Shown here one piece after another: positions 26,525 through 36,458 of a stretch of DNA of 64,000 nt (position 1 is the first letter of the stretch; the number at the start of each line of letters is the position of its first letter). The notes beneath the pieces are model-generated. The model ran no database searches. It had not been told where the DNA came from and saw only the letters and a list, made by a program, of their open reading frames with translations. The stretch covers positions 162,372 to 226,371 of the forward strand of contig SHND01000025.1 of NCBI GenBank assembly GCA_004295045.1, written 5' to 3'. This stretch comes from Chloroflexota bacterium. GTDB taxonomy: Bacteria; Chloroflexota; Anaerolineae; UBA4142; SHND01. Made by a program: the position numbers and the translations under genes.

Positions 26525-27523
26525 CTATTTCAGCGCGAGAACGGCTGCGCCATTCATATGCGAATGTTTTACATCTTGCAGCGCGCGATTTGCGTCGGCG
26601 AGCGGATACGTTGTGACAGCAGTGTGAATTGGGATCTGCGCCGCGAGCTGTAATAATTCTTCCACATCGCGCCGCGTCGAATTTGCCGCGCTGCGCAGCG
26701 TGCGTTCGTGATACAACAAATCATAGTCGAACGATGGAATTGCGGTGGCGTGAATGCCGGCGTGAACGGCGGTTGCGCCCCGTTCGCTCAATTCCAACGC
26801 GCGCACGAGCAGGTCGCCGACGGGCGCAAAAATAATCGCGCTGTCCAATTTGCGCGGCGGTACGTCATTGGCAGTGCCAACCCACTCTGCGCCCAACTCG
26901 CGCGCATATTGTTGATGAATCGCGCTGCGCGTGAAAACAAAAACGCGTTTGTTCCAATGCCGCGCGACTTGCAAGAGGATGTGCGCGCTCGCGCCAAACC
27001 CAAAGAGTCCGAGTATTTCGCTGCGTTCGATTTCACTCAAACGCAGCGCGCGGTAACCGATGACGCCCGCGCACAACAACGGCGCGGCATGTGCGTCATC
27101 GAACGCATCAGGAATCGGATACGCAAAATTTTCATCCACGCAAATGAATTCGGCGTAGCCGCCGTTCGTGTCAAAGCCCGTAAAGCGGATATTCTCGCAC
27201 AGATTTTCGCGATCGGTGCCAAACCATTTGCAGTTGGGATCAATCCAATTCAGCCATGGCACACCGACGCGCGCTCCCGGCGCAAAGCGTTTTGCTTTTT
27301 CGCCGCGCGCCTCTATCGTTCCGACAATCTCATGCCCCGGCACAATCGGCATTTGCGATGGGTGAATCTCTCCTTCGCAGATGTGTAAATCGGTGTGACA
27401 CACACCGCACGCGGAAATTTTGATGCGAATTTCCTTTGCGCGCGGCGCGGGCGTTTCAATTTGTGTCAGCGTCAATGGGTCAGAGAGGACGCTTTTGGGA
27501 TTTCTTAGCAGTTGGGCTTGCAT
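26525..27523 (-). CDS. Zinc-type alcohol dehydrogenase, structural-zinc lobe degenerate
   Basis: 332 residues, MDR superfamily. Catalytic zinc ligands Cys39 (CGVCHTDLH), His64-Glu65 (PGHEIVG) and Cys151 are present. In the lobe where four Cys normally hold the structural zinc (GVPWL...ENLC) only Cys98 and Cys109 remain. The nucleotide-binding glycine motif is GLFGFGASAH. Likely NAD(P)-dependent oxidation of an alcohol or reduction of an aldehyde; substrate unknown. Confidence 0.87.
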   Translation of the reverse strand: MQAQLLRNPKSVLSDPLTLTQIETPAPRAKEIRIKISACGVCHTDLHICEGEIHPSQMPIVPGHEIVGTIEARGEKAKRFAPGARVGVPWLNWIDPNCKWFGTDRENLCENIRFTGFDTNGGYAEFICVDENFAYPIPDAFDDAHAAPLLCAGVIGYRALRLSEIERSEILGLFGFGASAHILLQVARHWNKRVFVFTRSAIHQQYARELGAEWVGTANDVPPRKLDSAIIFAPVGDLLVRALELSERGATAVHAGIHATAIPSFDYDLLYHERTLRSAANSTRRDVEELLQLAAQIPIHTAVTTYPLADANRALQDVKHSHMNGAAVLALK

Positions 27524-27608
27524 TAGTCGTGGCTTTTTCCGGTTGGCGTTTTGGATACAAAATCGCGTTGCTATGTTTTGCGTGTTCTACTCCAAACTCG
27601 GCAAGCGC

Positions 27609-28094
27609 TTAGAGCGTCATCGCCGTCCACACCGCGATTTCATCACCGTCGCGTTTTCCGACGACGAGCAATTGACCGTTGGGCAACAATGCGCGTGCCG
27701 GTAAATCATTCCCGCCAGCGCCTAGCGAAGTTCCGAATCGTCCGCCGCGTCCTTGTAATTCCCCGTTCCAAAAAATTCGATATTCGGTATATGAACTACC
27801 GGGACCGCCGCGCCGCGCGGCAAGGCGATCAACATGCACGACGAGACCGTCAAGTTCAAATTCCGTGTGCGAGTGGTTTGGCGAGCCGGGTTCAAAGTTC
27901 GGGTCGTCAGATGGCATGTAGCGCGCGTCGTCCGCCGCGATTTCCCAATCGGGTGTGATGGCATGCAAAAACGTTTGCGGCTCCTGCTGCGCATTAGCTT
28001 GTACGCGTGCGGCGTCTTGGAGCGGTACCGCACGAGTCTTGTCGAGATACCACGCGCGCCACGAAGAATCGAGCGGACAAGATTGAAATTTCAT
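27609..28094 (-). CDS. Hypothetical protein coupled to MaoC gene
   Basis: 161 residues, beta-rich, tryptophan and aspartate rich (DDARYMPSDDPNFEPGS). No family recognised. Its start overlaps the MaoC stop by four bases, so it is translated from the same mRNA. No signal peptide or membrane segment. Confidence 0.65.
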   Translation of the reverse strand: MKFQSCPLDSSWRAWYLDKTRAVPLQDAARVQANAQQEPQTFLHAITPDWEIAADDARYMPSDDPNFEPGSPNHSHTEFELDGLVVHVDRLAARRGGPGSSYTEYRIFWNGELQGRGGRFGTSLGAGGNDLPARALLPNGQLLVVGKRDGDEIAVWTAMTL

Positions 28095-28558
28095 TGTAGT
28101 GTGCCGCCCTCACGTCCTTTGACCAGAACTGTCATGCTCCCTTGGTACAACGTTTCGTCGCGTTGATTCAAGACGCGCAATTCGATGACGACGATGCCGC
28201 CCGCGCTGCGAATCGGCTTCGTTTCCCGCACTTTGGCAGCAACGTGCATCGTGTCGCCGATTTTCAACGGACCTTTGAATTTCATTTCCAATTCGCGGAA
28301 CGCAATGACGGTGCCCTCGAGGACGCCCAATTGCCACACCAGCCCGATGGCGTACGACAAGCCCAACATGCCGTGCGCGATGCGTTCGCCAAACATCGTC
28401 GTCTTGCCAAATTCCGCGTCGGTGTGCATGGGATTTGTGTCCCACGTCAACGCCGCGAAATTTACAATGTCCGCTTCGGTGATCGTGCGCGCGGGCGAAA
28501 TGATTTCTTGTCCGACCTGGAATTCCTCAAAATATTTGCCGCGTGGTGTGTATGGCAT
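28091..28558 (-). CDS. MaoC-like hotdog hydratase
   Basis: 155 residues from ATG 28558. R-hydratase features: TITEADIVNFAALTWDTNPMHTD with the catalytic Asp/His pair, then FGERIAHGMLGLSYAIGL. Hydrates enoyl-CoA or a related thioester; could serve fatty acid or methylaspartate-type pathways. Coupled to the hypothetical gene downstream. Confidence 0.85.
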   Translation of the reverse strand: MPYTPRGKYFEEFQVGQEIISPARTITEADIVNFAALTWDTNPMHTDAEFGKTTMFGERIAHGMLGLSYAIGLVWQLGVLEGTVIAFRELEMKFKGPLKIGDTMHVAAKVRETKPIRSAGGIVVIELRVLNQRDETLYQGSMTVLVKGREGGTLQ

Positions 28559-28649
28559 GGTGACGAATGGCTGATAGCGAATAGCAGATAGCAATACGAT
28601 TACAATTCGATGCGTTATCTGCGATCTGCCATCGGCTGTCTGCTATCGG

Positions 28650-28652
<3 letters not shown>
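28559..28652. repeat. Word palindrome after the enolase stop
   Basis: On the minus strand it begins with the eno stop, TAGCCGATAGCAGACAGCCG, and continues GATGGCAGATCGCAG; further on come complementary TATCTGCTATTCGC words. The same TAGCCGATGGC start follows the ridA stop at 36456-36458. Confidence 0.65.
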
Positions 28653-29957
<1,305 letters not shown>

Positions 29958-31115
29958 TTATTTGCACTGCTCAATGATCACCGGGTTTGCGCCCCAAATC
30001 AAACATTCAAAACTATTGTCGTTCTGCGATTGCACGCGGATCGTGATACTGCTCCCCGCGCCATGTCGGATCGAAATCTTGTCGGAACTCGTCAACGGAC
30101 GCGCGTTGGCGGCGCGCCATTCTGCCACCTGCTGTGTCACACGCGCCTCGCAGTCCGCGCAGCGGAAACTGCCGCGCGGCACAAATTCTGAAATATAACG
30201 CGCATATTCTGAATTCAAGTCGGAGCAACCGCCGGTAATTTCACCGGTCGCGCCGATGCGGCAGCGCAATTGGAATCCATTGTCGAATGAAACATCCACG
30301 AACGATTCCGCATCCGCGTTCGGCGCGAGCGATGCGAGGCGCATGGTATAGTCAGGCGAGGTTTGTTTCTTCCAACGTTGTCCTGCTGCATAAACCAGCG
30401 TTCGCTGCTCGCTCATGTTTGCTTGGTCGAGATCGGCAGGATCGTGGATGCCGCTTTGGATCACTTGCTGAACGCGTCCCAATGGCAGGCGCAGCGCGCG
30501 ATTTGCCGTACTGTCAAATAAAAATGCATAGAGTAACGCAAGCGGCACAGTCAAGAAAAATAAAGCCCAGCCCTGCCAGGTGACGCGATACTCTTCGGTT
30601 GCGTAACCCCACGCTGTATTGACCAAAACGGTCTGTGCGAGACCGACCAAAATGCCCAGCCCCGCGCCCAGGATTGCCACAGTAGCAAAGGACGTACTCG
30701 TCGCTTCGGGCATTGGCAAAAATTCTACGAGCGGCAAAGTTACGCCGAAATTTTCCAGGACGAACTGTGAGGCATCAAACGGAATGCGAATTACGAGCCA
30801 GCTCGCAACAATTCCAAAAATCGCCCACAGCGGTAACTTGAGGAGCCAATTCACATAGCCGGCAATTCCGCCAGTCAGGATGGCGAGGGGCAAAATTGTG
30901 ATGGAAGCCAGTGCGAATTTCAACCACCAAAATTCCGCGTGGAACAAATAGAGCTGTGCGGTATCCCACACATAAGTTGTGACCACGAGCGCTGCGCCGA
31001 ACACCAAACCAAAGCGCCAACCGGCGGCGCGTTCGAACGTATGCTTGGCGCGCAGCTGCGATTCACCGCGCATTTGGAGATACGGATTCGAACCAAGGGG
31101 GCGTTCGTTGATCAA
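29958..31115 (-). CDS. Hypothetical membrane protein upstream of enolase
   Basis: 385 residues. About five membrane helices between residues 30 and 215, followed by a soluble C-terminal domain (about 225-385) with four to five Cys (FRCADCEARV, ECLIWGANP, EQC). The start could be internal (MRGESQLRAKH). No family recognised. The 21-base gap to eno suggests co-transcription. Confidence 0.65.
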   Translation of the reverse strand: MINERPLGSNPYLQMRGESQLRAKHTFERAAGWRFGLVFGAALVVTTYVWDTAQLYLFHAEFWWLKFALASITILPLAILTGGIAGYVNWLLKLPLWAIFGIVASWLVIRIPFDASQFVLENFGVTLPLVEFLPMPEATSTSFATVAILGAGLGILVGLAQTVLVNTAWGYATEEYRVTWQGWALFFLTVPLALLYAFLFDSTANRALRLPLGRVQQVIQSGIHDPADLDQANMSEQRTLVYAAGQRWKKQTSPDYTMRLASLAPNADAESFVDVSFDNGFQLRCRIGATGEITGGCSDLNSEYARYISEFVPRGSFRCADCEARVTQQVAEWRAANARPLTSSDKISIRHGAGSSITIRVQSQNDNSFECLIWGANPVIIEQCK

Positions 31116-31196
31116 GCAGGGACTCGTGTGTGGAAGTTATGTGACCAAAAAAGTGCGTTGCGTCTATTCTATCCGATTTGAATTTTCAATCAAGCA

Positions 31197-33743
31197 CTAT
31201 GAAACTGAACGCGGTCGGCGCGTCCGCCACATCCACATGTCGCCCAACTGAACATCATTGGCGTTGGAATGCCAGACGCCGGGGATACCCGTGCCGCAAT
31301 TCGAGCAGGTGCCTTCGTCGGTCAGACGATATTGTGTAATCAAATAGCCGTAGCGTTCAATCAATGCCGCGCGACAGTTGGGACAGTAAGTGTTTTCCCA
31401 TTGCCCCACGCGTCCCGGCAAATTGCCCGCATACACAAAATTCAAGCCCGCTTCTTTGCCGATTTCGCACGCGCGCAATAAATCGCGCACGGTCGTGCTG
31501 TCCTTGTCCAACATTTTGTAATCTTGATGAAACGCGGTGACGTGCCACGGAATATCTTTTGAAAGCGATGCGATAAATTGCGCGGCGTCGCGCAGTTCAT
31601 CGTCCGAATCGTTGAAACCCGGAATAATGAGCGTGACGATTTCGAGCCAGAAACCCATTTCGTGAACCATGCGAATGCCGTTGAGAATGTGTTCCAACGG
31701 CGCGCCGAGCGCGCGATAATTTTTATCGCGCATGGATTTCAAATCAATTTTGTATGCGCGCACGTACGGCTTGATATATTCCAACACCTCACGCGTCGCG
31801 TTGCCATTGGAAACGTACGCGCACAAAAATCCTGCGCGTTGTGCTTCTTTGAAAATTTCAACTGCCCACTCGCTCGTAATCAATGGCTCGTTGTACGAAC
31901 TCGCGATGACGCGCGCGTTTTGCTCTTTGCCGATTTCGACCAATTGCTGCGGCGTCACTAACGACGGCGGGCGTCCCGATTCGGGATCGCGCAGCGCTTG
32001 CGAAATGTCCCAATTTTGACAATTTGAAACAAGGAAAAAATTGGCGAGATAGTTGTGTTCTTGCTCGACCTGCATGTTGTACACAGCGCCATCAAAATCA
32101 CTCGTGACGATTTCACGCAGTGGAACAAGATGATATTGTGCTGTTTCAATGACGCGTCGTTCAACCTTACTGTTCTCGTACCACACAACCGAATACTGAT
32201 GCGGTGAGCGGTTGACAAGTCGTCCCATAATGAAACCAAGCGGCAAGGGCGCAGTTTGGTAGATGGACGCGAGGTAGCCACATTTGAGCGCGAGCCAGGC
32301 AATACCATACGCGAGCGCCGTAGAAGTTGTAGTTACGCTGACTTTGCCGTTTTGATAGCGGTGCCCATCGCCGGAAGTATAGGCATTGAGAAATGCCACA
32401 ACGATCTCTCGCGGCGCATCAAAAAGATAGTATGGCACGCGCTTGTCAGTCGCGCCTGTCCCGCACAGCTCCTTTAAGAAAAGCGCGAGAGATGACTTGG
32501 ATACGTCTACTGCGAGCGTAGTTTCACGCTTGACCAAATTCGATGATACCCCAAAGCATGTTTGGAGCAACAACTGTACTTGTTCTGCTAGCCCGCGTTC
32601 CCGATACGAGAAACTAAAGCTGATTGAAAAGCTGTTGGGACGATTTTTGTCTTGAACAACGGAACCCTCTGCACAGTAATATCCAAGCAGACGCGCGAGA
32701 TTTTCATCAAGAGCTACTTTTGCGGGAATGCCCGGACGATGTTCGTTTGGAAGACGAAGCATTTCATTTTCGACAAGCACACCGCTCGTACGCGCGTCCG
32801 TCCCGTGTCCGTTCCGCAATTTTCCGTGCACATGACGAATGTACGAGCCGCTGGTGCCCAGTTTTGCTCCAATCTCGCGCGAAGAAATTCCTTGTGCGCT
32901 TGCCTCTTCAATCCATTGACGTTGTTCCAATGTTAAATCCCAGGCAACACGATACGTGACTTGAAGTTCGCTCAAGAGCTCGCTAATGTCAATGGTTTGC
33001 GCTAAAGAAAAATCAAACTGGCGTGGAATTGCAAGATAGTGTTTCAGAGTCAGCTGTCTTGCTTCAACCTTCTCGGGAGGAGAGTTTGGATCATCCGTCG
33101 CAAAGACGCGATGCTCTGGCGTGCAACACAAGGCGGGTAAATAGTACGGCTTGAGCGTGAGCATCTGACCGCGATATGTATGCTTAAAGATTGCTTCAAC
33201 GCGACGATACGTGCCCGATGCCGAGATCGCGCGCAAATTATTTGGCAGTGCAATTTCGGCATCGGTTCGCGTTTGAATGGTTTCTGTTGACTCGAACAAT
33301 TTTTCAAATGTTTGCGGACCTTGGTCTGTTACAACCCATGTGTCGCCTGTAAAGCAATACGCACAATGCAGGTCGCAGCCCAACATCCCAAACGTTAGCG
33401 CATCGCTTGATGGTAAAACATGAAAGAATGGTTTTTTCTCAACGGGGTCGCATTGCAGCGCGGCGACGTAACCGCGCGGCACAAACAATGTTCCGCCGAC
33501 GTTGTACCGCACCTGGCAAATACCGCGCCCGCCGTCGTTGATTTTGCAATGATGCGCGCACGCGAAACAATGAACGCGCTTGTCCGATAATTTTTCATAT
33601 AGGTCGCCCTCGCGCACCATCGTGTTCACTGCGGACGCGAGCGCGGATTCGCCCGCGATCGGTTTGCGAACGGGAATTTCGCGGATCAAATTCGCGTCCG
33701 CGCGGTCGGTGCGGCGAGGTTGTTTTAATTCTGCCATATTCAT
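31197..33743 (-). CDS. amrS: Radical SAM enzyme of the AmmeMemoRadiSam type, interrupted by an intein
   Basis: 848-residue precursor, of which 445 residues are an intein; the spliced product would be about 403 residues. The extein has an N-terminal Cys cluster (CFACAHHCK near 59-66), then Cys123-DLH-Cys127-AY-Cys (the [4Fe-4S]/SAM-binding CxxxCxxC, with the third Cys supplied by splicing as C/QNWDIS), and a C-terminal zinc-ribbon-like CPNC...CSNCGTGIPGVW. These features fit the AmrS family of glycyl-radical-activase-like radical SAM proteins. The usual AMMECR1 and Memo partners are not in this window. Activity depends on splicing. Confidence 0.9.
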   Translation of the reverse strand: MNMAELKQPRRTDRADANLIREIPVRKPIAGESALASAVNTMVREGDLYEKLSDKRVHCFACAHHCKINDGGRGICQVRYNVGGTLFVPRGYVAALQCDPVEKKPFFHVLPSSDALTFGMLGCDLHCAYCFTGDTWVVTDQGPQTFEKLFESTETIQTRTDAEIALPNNLRAISASGTYRRVEAIFKHTYRGQMLTLKPYYLPALCCTPEHRVFATDDPNSPPEKVEARQLTLKHYLAIPRQFDFSLAQTIDISELLSELQVTYRVAWDLTLEQRQWIEEASAQGISSREIGAKLGTSGSYIRHVHGKLRNGHGTDARTSGVLVENEMLRLPNEHRPGIPAKVALDENLARLLGYYCAEGSVVQDKNRPNSFSISFSFSYRERGLAEQVQLLLQTCFGVSSNLVKRETTLAVDVSKSSLALFLKELCGTGATDKRVPYYLFDAPREIVVAFLNAYTSGDGHRYQNGKVSVTTTSTALAYGIAWLALKCGYLASIYQTAPLPLGFIMGRLVNRSPHQYSVVWYENSKVERRVIETAQYHLVPLREIVTSDFDGAVYNMQVEQEHNYLANFFLVSNCQNWDISQALRDPESGRPPSLVTPQQLVEIGKEQNARVIASSYNEPLITSEWAVEIFKEAQRAGFLCAYVSNGNATREVLEYIKPYVRAYKIDLKSMRDKNYRALGAPLEHILNGIRMVHEMGFWLEIVTLIIPGFNDSDDELRDAAQFIASLSKDIPWHVTAFHQDYKMLDKDSTTVRDLLRACEIGKEAGLNFVYAGNLPGRVGQWENTYCPNCRAALIERYGYLITQYRLTDEGTCSNCGTGIPGVWHSNANDVQLGDMWMWRTRRPRSVS
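32022..33356 (-). mobile_element. Intein with LAGLIDADG homing endonuclease in amrS
   Basis: Codons 130-574 of the amrS frame. Block A begins Cys1-FTGDTWV; block B has TPEHRVFA with the TxxH motif; two dodecapeptide-like motifs (LLGYYCAEGS at 352-361, FLNAYTSGDG at 451-460) mark a LAGLIDADG endonuclease; blocks F/G read VYNMQVEQEHNYLANFFLVSN then Cys+1. The residue before the terminal Asn is Ser, not the usual His. A helix-turn-helix-like stretch (ISSREIGAKLGTSGSYIRHV, about 286-305) lies between block B and the endonuclease. GCGC words are sparser than in the exteins, consistent with horizontal entry. Confidence 0.93.
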
Positions 33744-33752
33744 TCACACTTT

Positions 33753-33792
33753 CTAAAAACCGCAACGCCGCAAGTCAATTGGACTCGCGGCG
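33753..33792 (-). terminator. Terminator after murI
   Basis: On the minus strand CGCCGCGAGTC/GACTTGCGGCG (one G-T pair) with a five-base loop, then TTGCGGTTTTTAG. It lies between the murI stop (33853) and the amrS start (33743). Confidence 0.6.
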
Positions 33793-33852
33793 CCAGACTT
33801 GCACTTCAAGCTATCACTCTTGAAAACGAATGTCAATCACAAACTTGTAGAA

Positions 33853-34689
33853 TTACAACGGAGAAAAATTGAATTGCGCGTCTTGGGCGGGTAAGAGTTT
33901 TCTGGAAACGCGCGTAAATTCTGAAACATCGCCGCTCGTGTAAAACGTTTGCGTCGCGCTGCGCGACGATGACAGATCGCGCGCTGCGACCACGCGCACG
34001 GTTTGCTTTGCTACGGCGTCGCTCGGATCCAAAATCGTCGCGCGCCCATCTGCAATCTTTTCGATCAACGGCGCGAGAAACGGATAATGCGTACAGCCCA
34101 ACGCGATTTCATCCACGCCCGCGTCGAGCAAGGGCTGAATCACTGCGCGCACACTTGAAAACGTTTCCGGCGAATCAATATCGCCGCGCTCGACGCGTTC
34201 CACCCAATCGGTTGGATAAACGGTGAACAGTTGAATTTCACGCGCAAATTCCTCGCGCGTATTGCCAAACAATTCGCCGTCCAACGTGCCGCGCGTCGCC
34301 AACACCGCGATCTTTCCCGAACGCGTCGCGCTCGCCGCCGGTTTCACAGCGGGTTCCATGCCAACGAAGGAAACGTCGGGAAACGTTTCGCGCAAAAAAT
34401 ACAATGCCGCCGCTGACGCGGTGTTGCATGCGACGACGATGACGCGACAATTTTGTTCAATCAAAAATTTTGCGATGCGTGAAGATAATGCGCGAATTTC
34501 TTGCGGCGGACGCGAACCGTAGGGACAATATTTTTGGTCCGCGAAATAAACGAGGTCATAGTCGGGCAGTTCGCGCGTCACCGCGCGCCAGACGGACAAT
34601 CCACCAACGCCCGAATCAAACAAGCCAATTCTCCCCCTCTCCCATTGGGAGAGGGGGCTGGGGAGTGAGGTGTTAGTTGCGTTTCGCAC
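33853..34689 (-). CDS. murI: Glutamate racemase
   Basis: Makes D-glutamate for peptidoglycan. GLFDSGVGGLSVWRA carries the N-terminal catalytic Asp/Ser, VACNTASAAAL the first Cys and LGCTHYPFL the second Cys. The start is uncertain: family members begin a few residues before IGLFDSG, but here no start codon exists between that point and GTG 34689 because a palindromic repeat (34632-34664) occupies the codons for LPSPLSQWERGR. GTG 34689 (or TTG 34713) overlaps the 3' end of the upstream amidotransferase gene. The N-terminal ~20 residues are therefore repeat-derived. Confidence 0.9.
   Translation of the reverse strand: MRNATNTSLPSPLSQWERGRIGLFDSGVGGLSVWRAVTRELPDYDLVYFADQKYCPYGSRPPQEIRALSSRIAKFLIEQNCRVIVVACNTASAAALYFLRETFPDVSFVGMEPAVKPAASATRSGKIAVLATRGTLDGELFGNTREEFAREIQLFTVYPTDWVERVERGDIDSPETFSSVRAVIQPLLDAGVDEIALGCTHYPFLAPLIEKIADGRATILDPSDAVAKQTVRVVAARDLSSSRSATQTFYTSGDVSEFTRVSRKLLPAQDAQFNFSPL
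34632..34664. repeat. CTCTCCCATTGGGAGAG palindromic repeat in the murI start region
   Basis: Near-perfect palindrome CCCCCTCTCCC/GGGAGAGGGGG around ATT, extended by CTGGGGAG. Its translation (SPLSQWERGR) is a string I recognise as a common product of dispersed palindromic repeats in many bacterial genomes. Confidence 0.8.
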
Positions 34690-35422
34690 GATACTCGCGC
34701 GCGCTCGCGACAAACGCTTCGAACAATTTTGCGAACCGCGCGTCGTCTTCCAACAATTCGGGGTGCCACTGCACGCCGATCAAAAAGCGCTCGTCTTCCG
34801 ATTCAACGGCTTCGACGACGCCGTCAGGAGAACGCGCAATGACGCGCAATCCCGGCGCAACATTTTTCAGCGCTTGATGATGCAGCGAGTTCACCTGGAT
34901 TTCCGGCGTGCCGAGCCATTTCGCAATCCGCGAAGTCGGATCAATTTCCACCGCATGCGCGCGCAGATTGTACGGATCGCCGGTGCGATACGAATGATTT
35001 TGCTCCGTGTGCAGTTGCGCAGGAATGTCTTGATACAAACTGCCGCCTGCGGCAACATTCAGCATCTGAATCCCGCGACAAATACCAAAAATCGGATGTC
35101 CGTCTGCGAGCGCCCAACGCGTGACGCGCAATTCCGTTTCATCGCGTGCGGTATCAATCTCGCCGCAGAAGGGTTCGACCTCTTCACCAAATTCTTTCGG
35201 ATGAACGTCCACGCCGCCCGCCAAAAGCAACGCGTCAATGCGCGTATAGATCGCATGGAGCGTTTCTTCTGAAAGATGCAGCGGAATCAAAATGGGCGCG
35301 CCGCCCGCGCGTTCCACCGCGTTCGAGTAGGTGAGCGGAATGCCCGAATAGCGAAATCCGCTGCTGCTATCCACAACGGAACGTGCTGGAATACCGATGA
35401 CCGGTCGAGAATCGTTTGCCAT
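34673..35422 (-). CDS. Peptidase C26 / gamma-glutamyl-GABA hydrolase-like amidotransferase
   Basis: 249 residues. Class I glutamine amidotransferase fold with nucleophile Cys115 in GICRGIQM and the His/Glu pair in VQWHPELL. Family members hydrolyse gamma-glutamyl bonds (PuuD) or remove poly-gamma-glutamate. Followed by murI, which overlaps its 3' end, so both act around glutamate; a direct link is not shown. Confidence 0.88.
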   Translation of the reverse strand: MANDSRPVIGIPARSVVDSSSGFRYSGIPLTYSNAVERAGGAPILIPLHLSEETLHAIYTRIDALLLAGGVDVHPKEFGEEVEPFCGEIDTARDETELRVTRWALADGHPIFGICRGIQMLNVAAGGSLYQDIPAQLHTEQNHSYRTGDPYNLRAHAVEIDPTSRIAKWLGTPEIQVNSLHHQALKNVAPGLRVIARSPDGVVEAVESEDERFLIGVQWHPELLEDDARFAKLFEAFVASAREYRAKRN

Positions 35423-35471
35423 AATAATTTATCACCTCATTGTAAAATTAGATTGCCACGTTGCAACAGGT

Positions 35472-36371
35472 TCAATCCTCCACAGGATTTACAAGTTTGC
35501 CGAGATTGCCCACCTCGATTTCAATCACATCGCCACGTTTCAAATACACCGGCGGTTTGCGCGCATCGCCGACGCCATTCGGCGTGCCCGTCGCGATCAC
35601 ATCACCGGGCTCGAGCGTGATGCCTTGCGAGATATACGAAATCAATGTCGCCACCTCAAAAATCATATCACGCGTGTTGCCATCTTGCATGAGTTCGCCA
35701 TTCAAAATCGAACGCACCGCCAAGGTTTGGACATCGCCCACCTCATCGCGCGAGGTGATGCTTGGACCCATCGGACAAAAAGTGTCGAACGATTTGCCGC
35801 GCACCCATTGATTTCCGTACTCGGCGCCCTTTTGAATATCGCGCGCGCTCACATCATTGACGACAGTGTACCCAAAAACATAATTCAGCGCGTCCGCGAC
35901 CGTAACGCGCGACGCTGTCGTTCCAATCACCACGCCGAGTTCGGCTTCGTAATCCACGCGTTGTGTCACATCGGGAATAACGTGGATTGTATCATACGGA
36001 CCGATCACCGACGAAGAAAATTTTGCAAAAATGATGGGCTTGGTCGGAATCGCGACGCCCGTTTCGCGCGCGTGATCAATGTAATTCAGCCCGATACCGA
36101 TCACTTTGCCCGGGCGGGGAATTGGCGCGAGCAGCCTGACCTCGTCCACCGCAAAGGTCACTTCGGGTAATTCTCGATTCCCCAGCCATTCCAACGTTTC
36201 ACGCGCGGCATTCCACGTCGTTTCGCCGCCGCGCAAAAAATCGAGTACCGTCGGCGCGAGGAACATATCCAAGCCGCGCGCGGCGTGCGCGCTGTTCAAA
36301 CTGATGGCGCGTCCCTTCTGGACCGCGCCCCAATGAGTCTTGCCATGAACTTGAAAGGTGATGATTTGCAT
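35472..36371 (-). CDS. Fumarylacetoacetate hydrolase family protein
   Basis: 299 residues from ATG 36371. GIGLNYIDHARETG, metal-binding DYEAELGVVIG and GKSFDTFCPMGP and GTPNGVG mark the FAH C-terminal domain; an N-terminal domain of about 80 residues is present. Enzymes here are 5-oxopent-3-ene-1,2,5-tricarboxylate decarboxylases, acylpyruvases or oxaloacetate tautomerases. Substrate not determined. RidA is encoded upstream across a repeat. Confidence 0.88.
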   Translation of the reverse strand: MQIITFQVHGKTHWGAVQKGRAISLNSAHAARGLDMFLAPTVLDFLRGGETTWNAARETLEWLGNRELPEVTFAVDEVRLLAPIPRPGKVIGIGLNYIDHARETGVAIPTKPIIFAKFSSSVIGPYDTIHVIPDVTQRVDYEAELGVVIGTTASRVTVADALNYVFGYTVVNDVSARDIQKGAEYGNQWVRGKSFDTFCPMGPSITSRDEVGDVQTLAVRSILNGELMQDGNTRDMIFEVATLISYISQGITLEPGDVIATGTPNGVGDARKPPVYLKRGDVIEIEVGNLGKLVNPVED

Positions 36372-36458
36372 GATAGCTGCGCTGATTACAGCGCGATGGC
36401 AGATAGCAGATAGCAGATGAATGGGAACCATTTGCCATTAGCTATTCGCCATCGGCTA
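36372..36458. repeat. Word palindrome after the ridA stop
   Basis: On the minus strand starts with the ridA stop TAGCCGATGGCGAATAGC, then AATGGCAAATGG, ending in CATCTGCTATCTGC and CATCGCGC words before the FAH start. Shares its first bases with the element after eno. Confidence 0.65.

Noticed and set aside
31197..33743. Radical SAM gene disrupted by an insertion (pseudogene)
   Set aside because: The insertion is in frame, carries complete intein splice blocks and restores the motif when removed.
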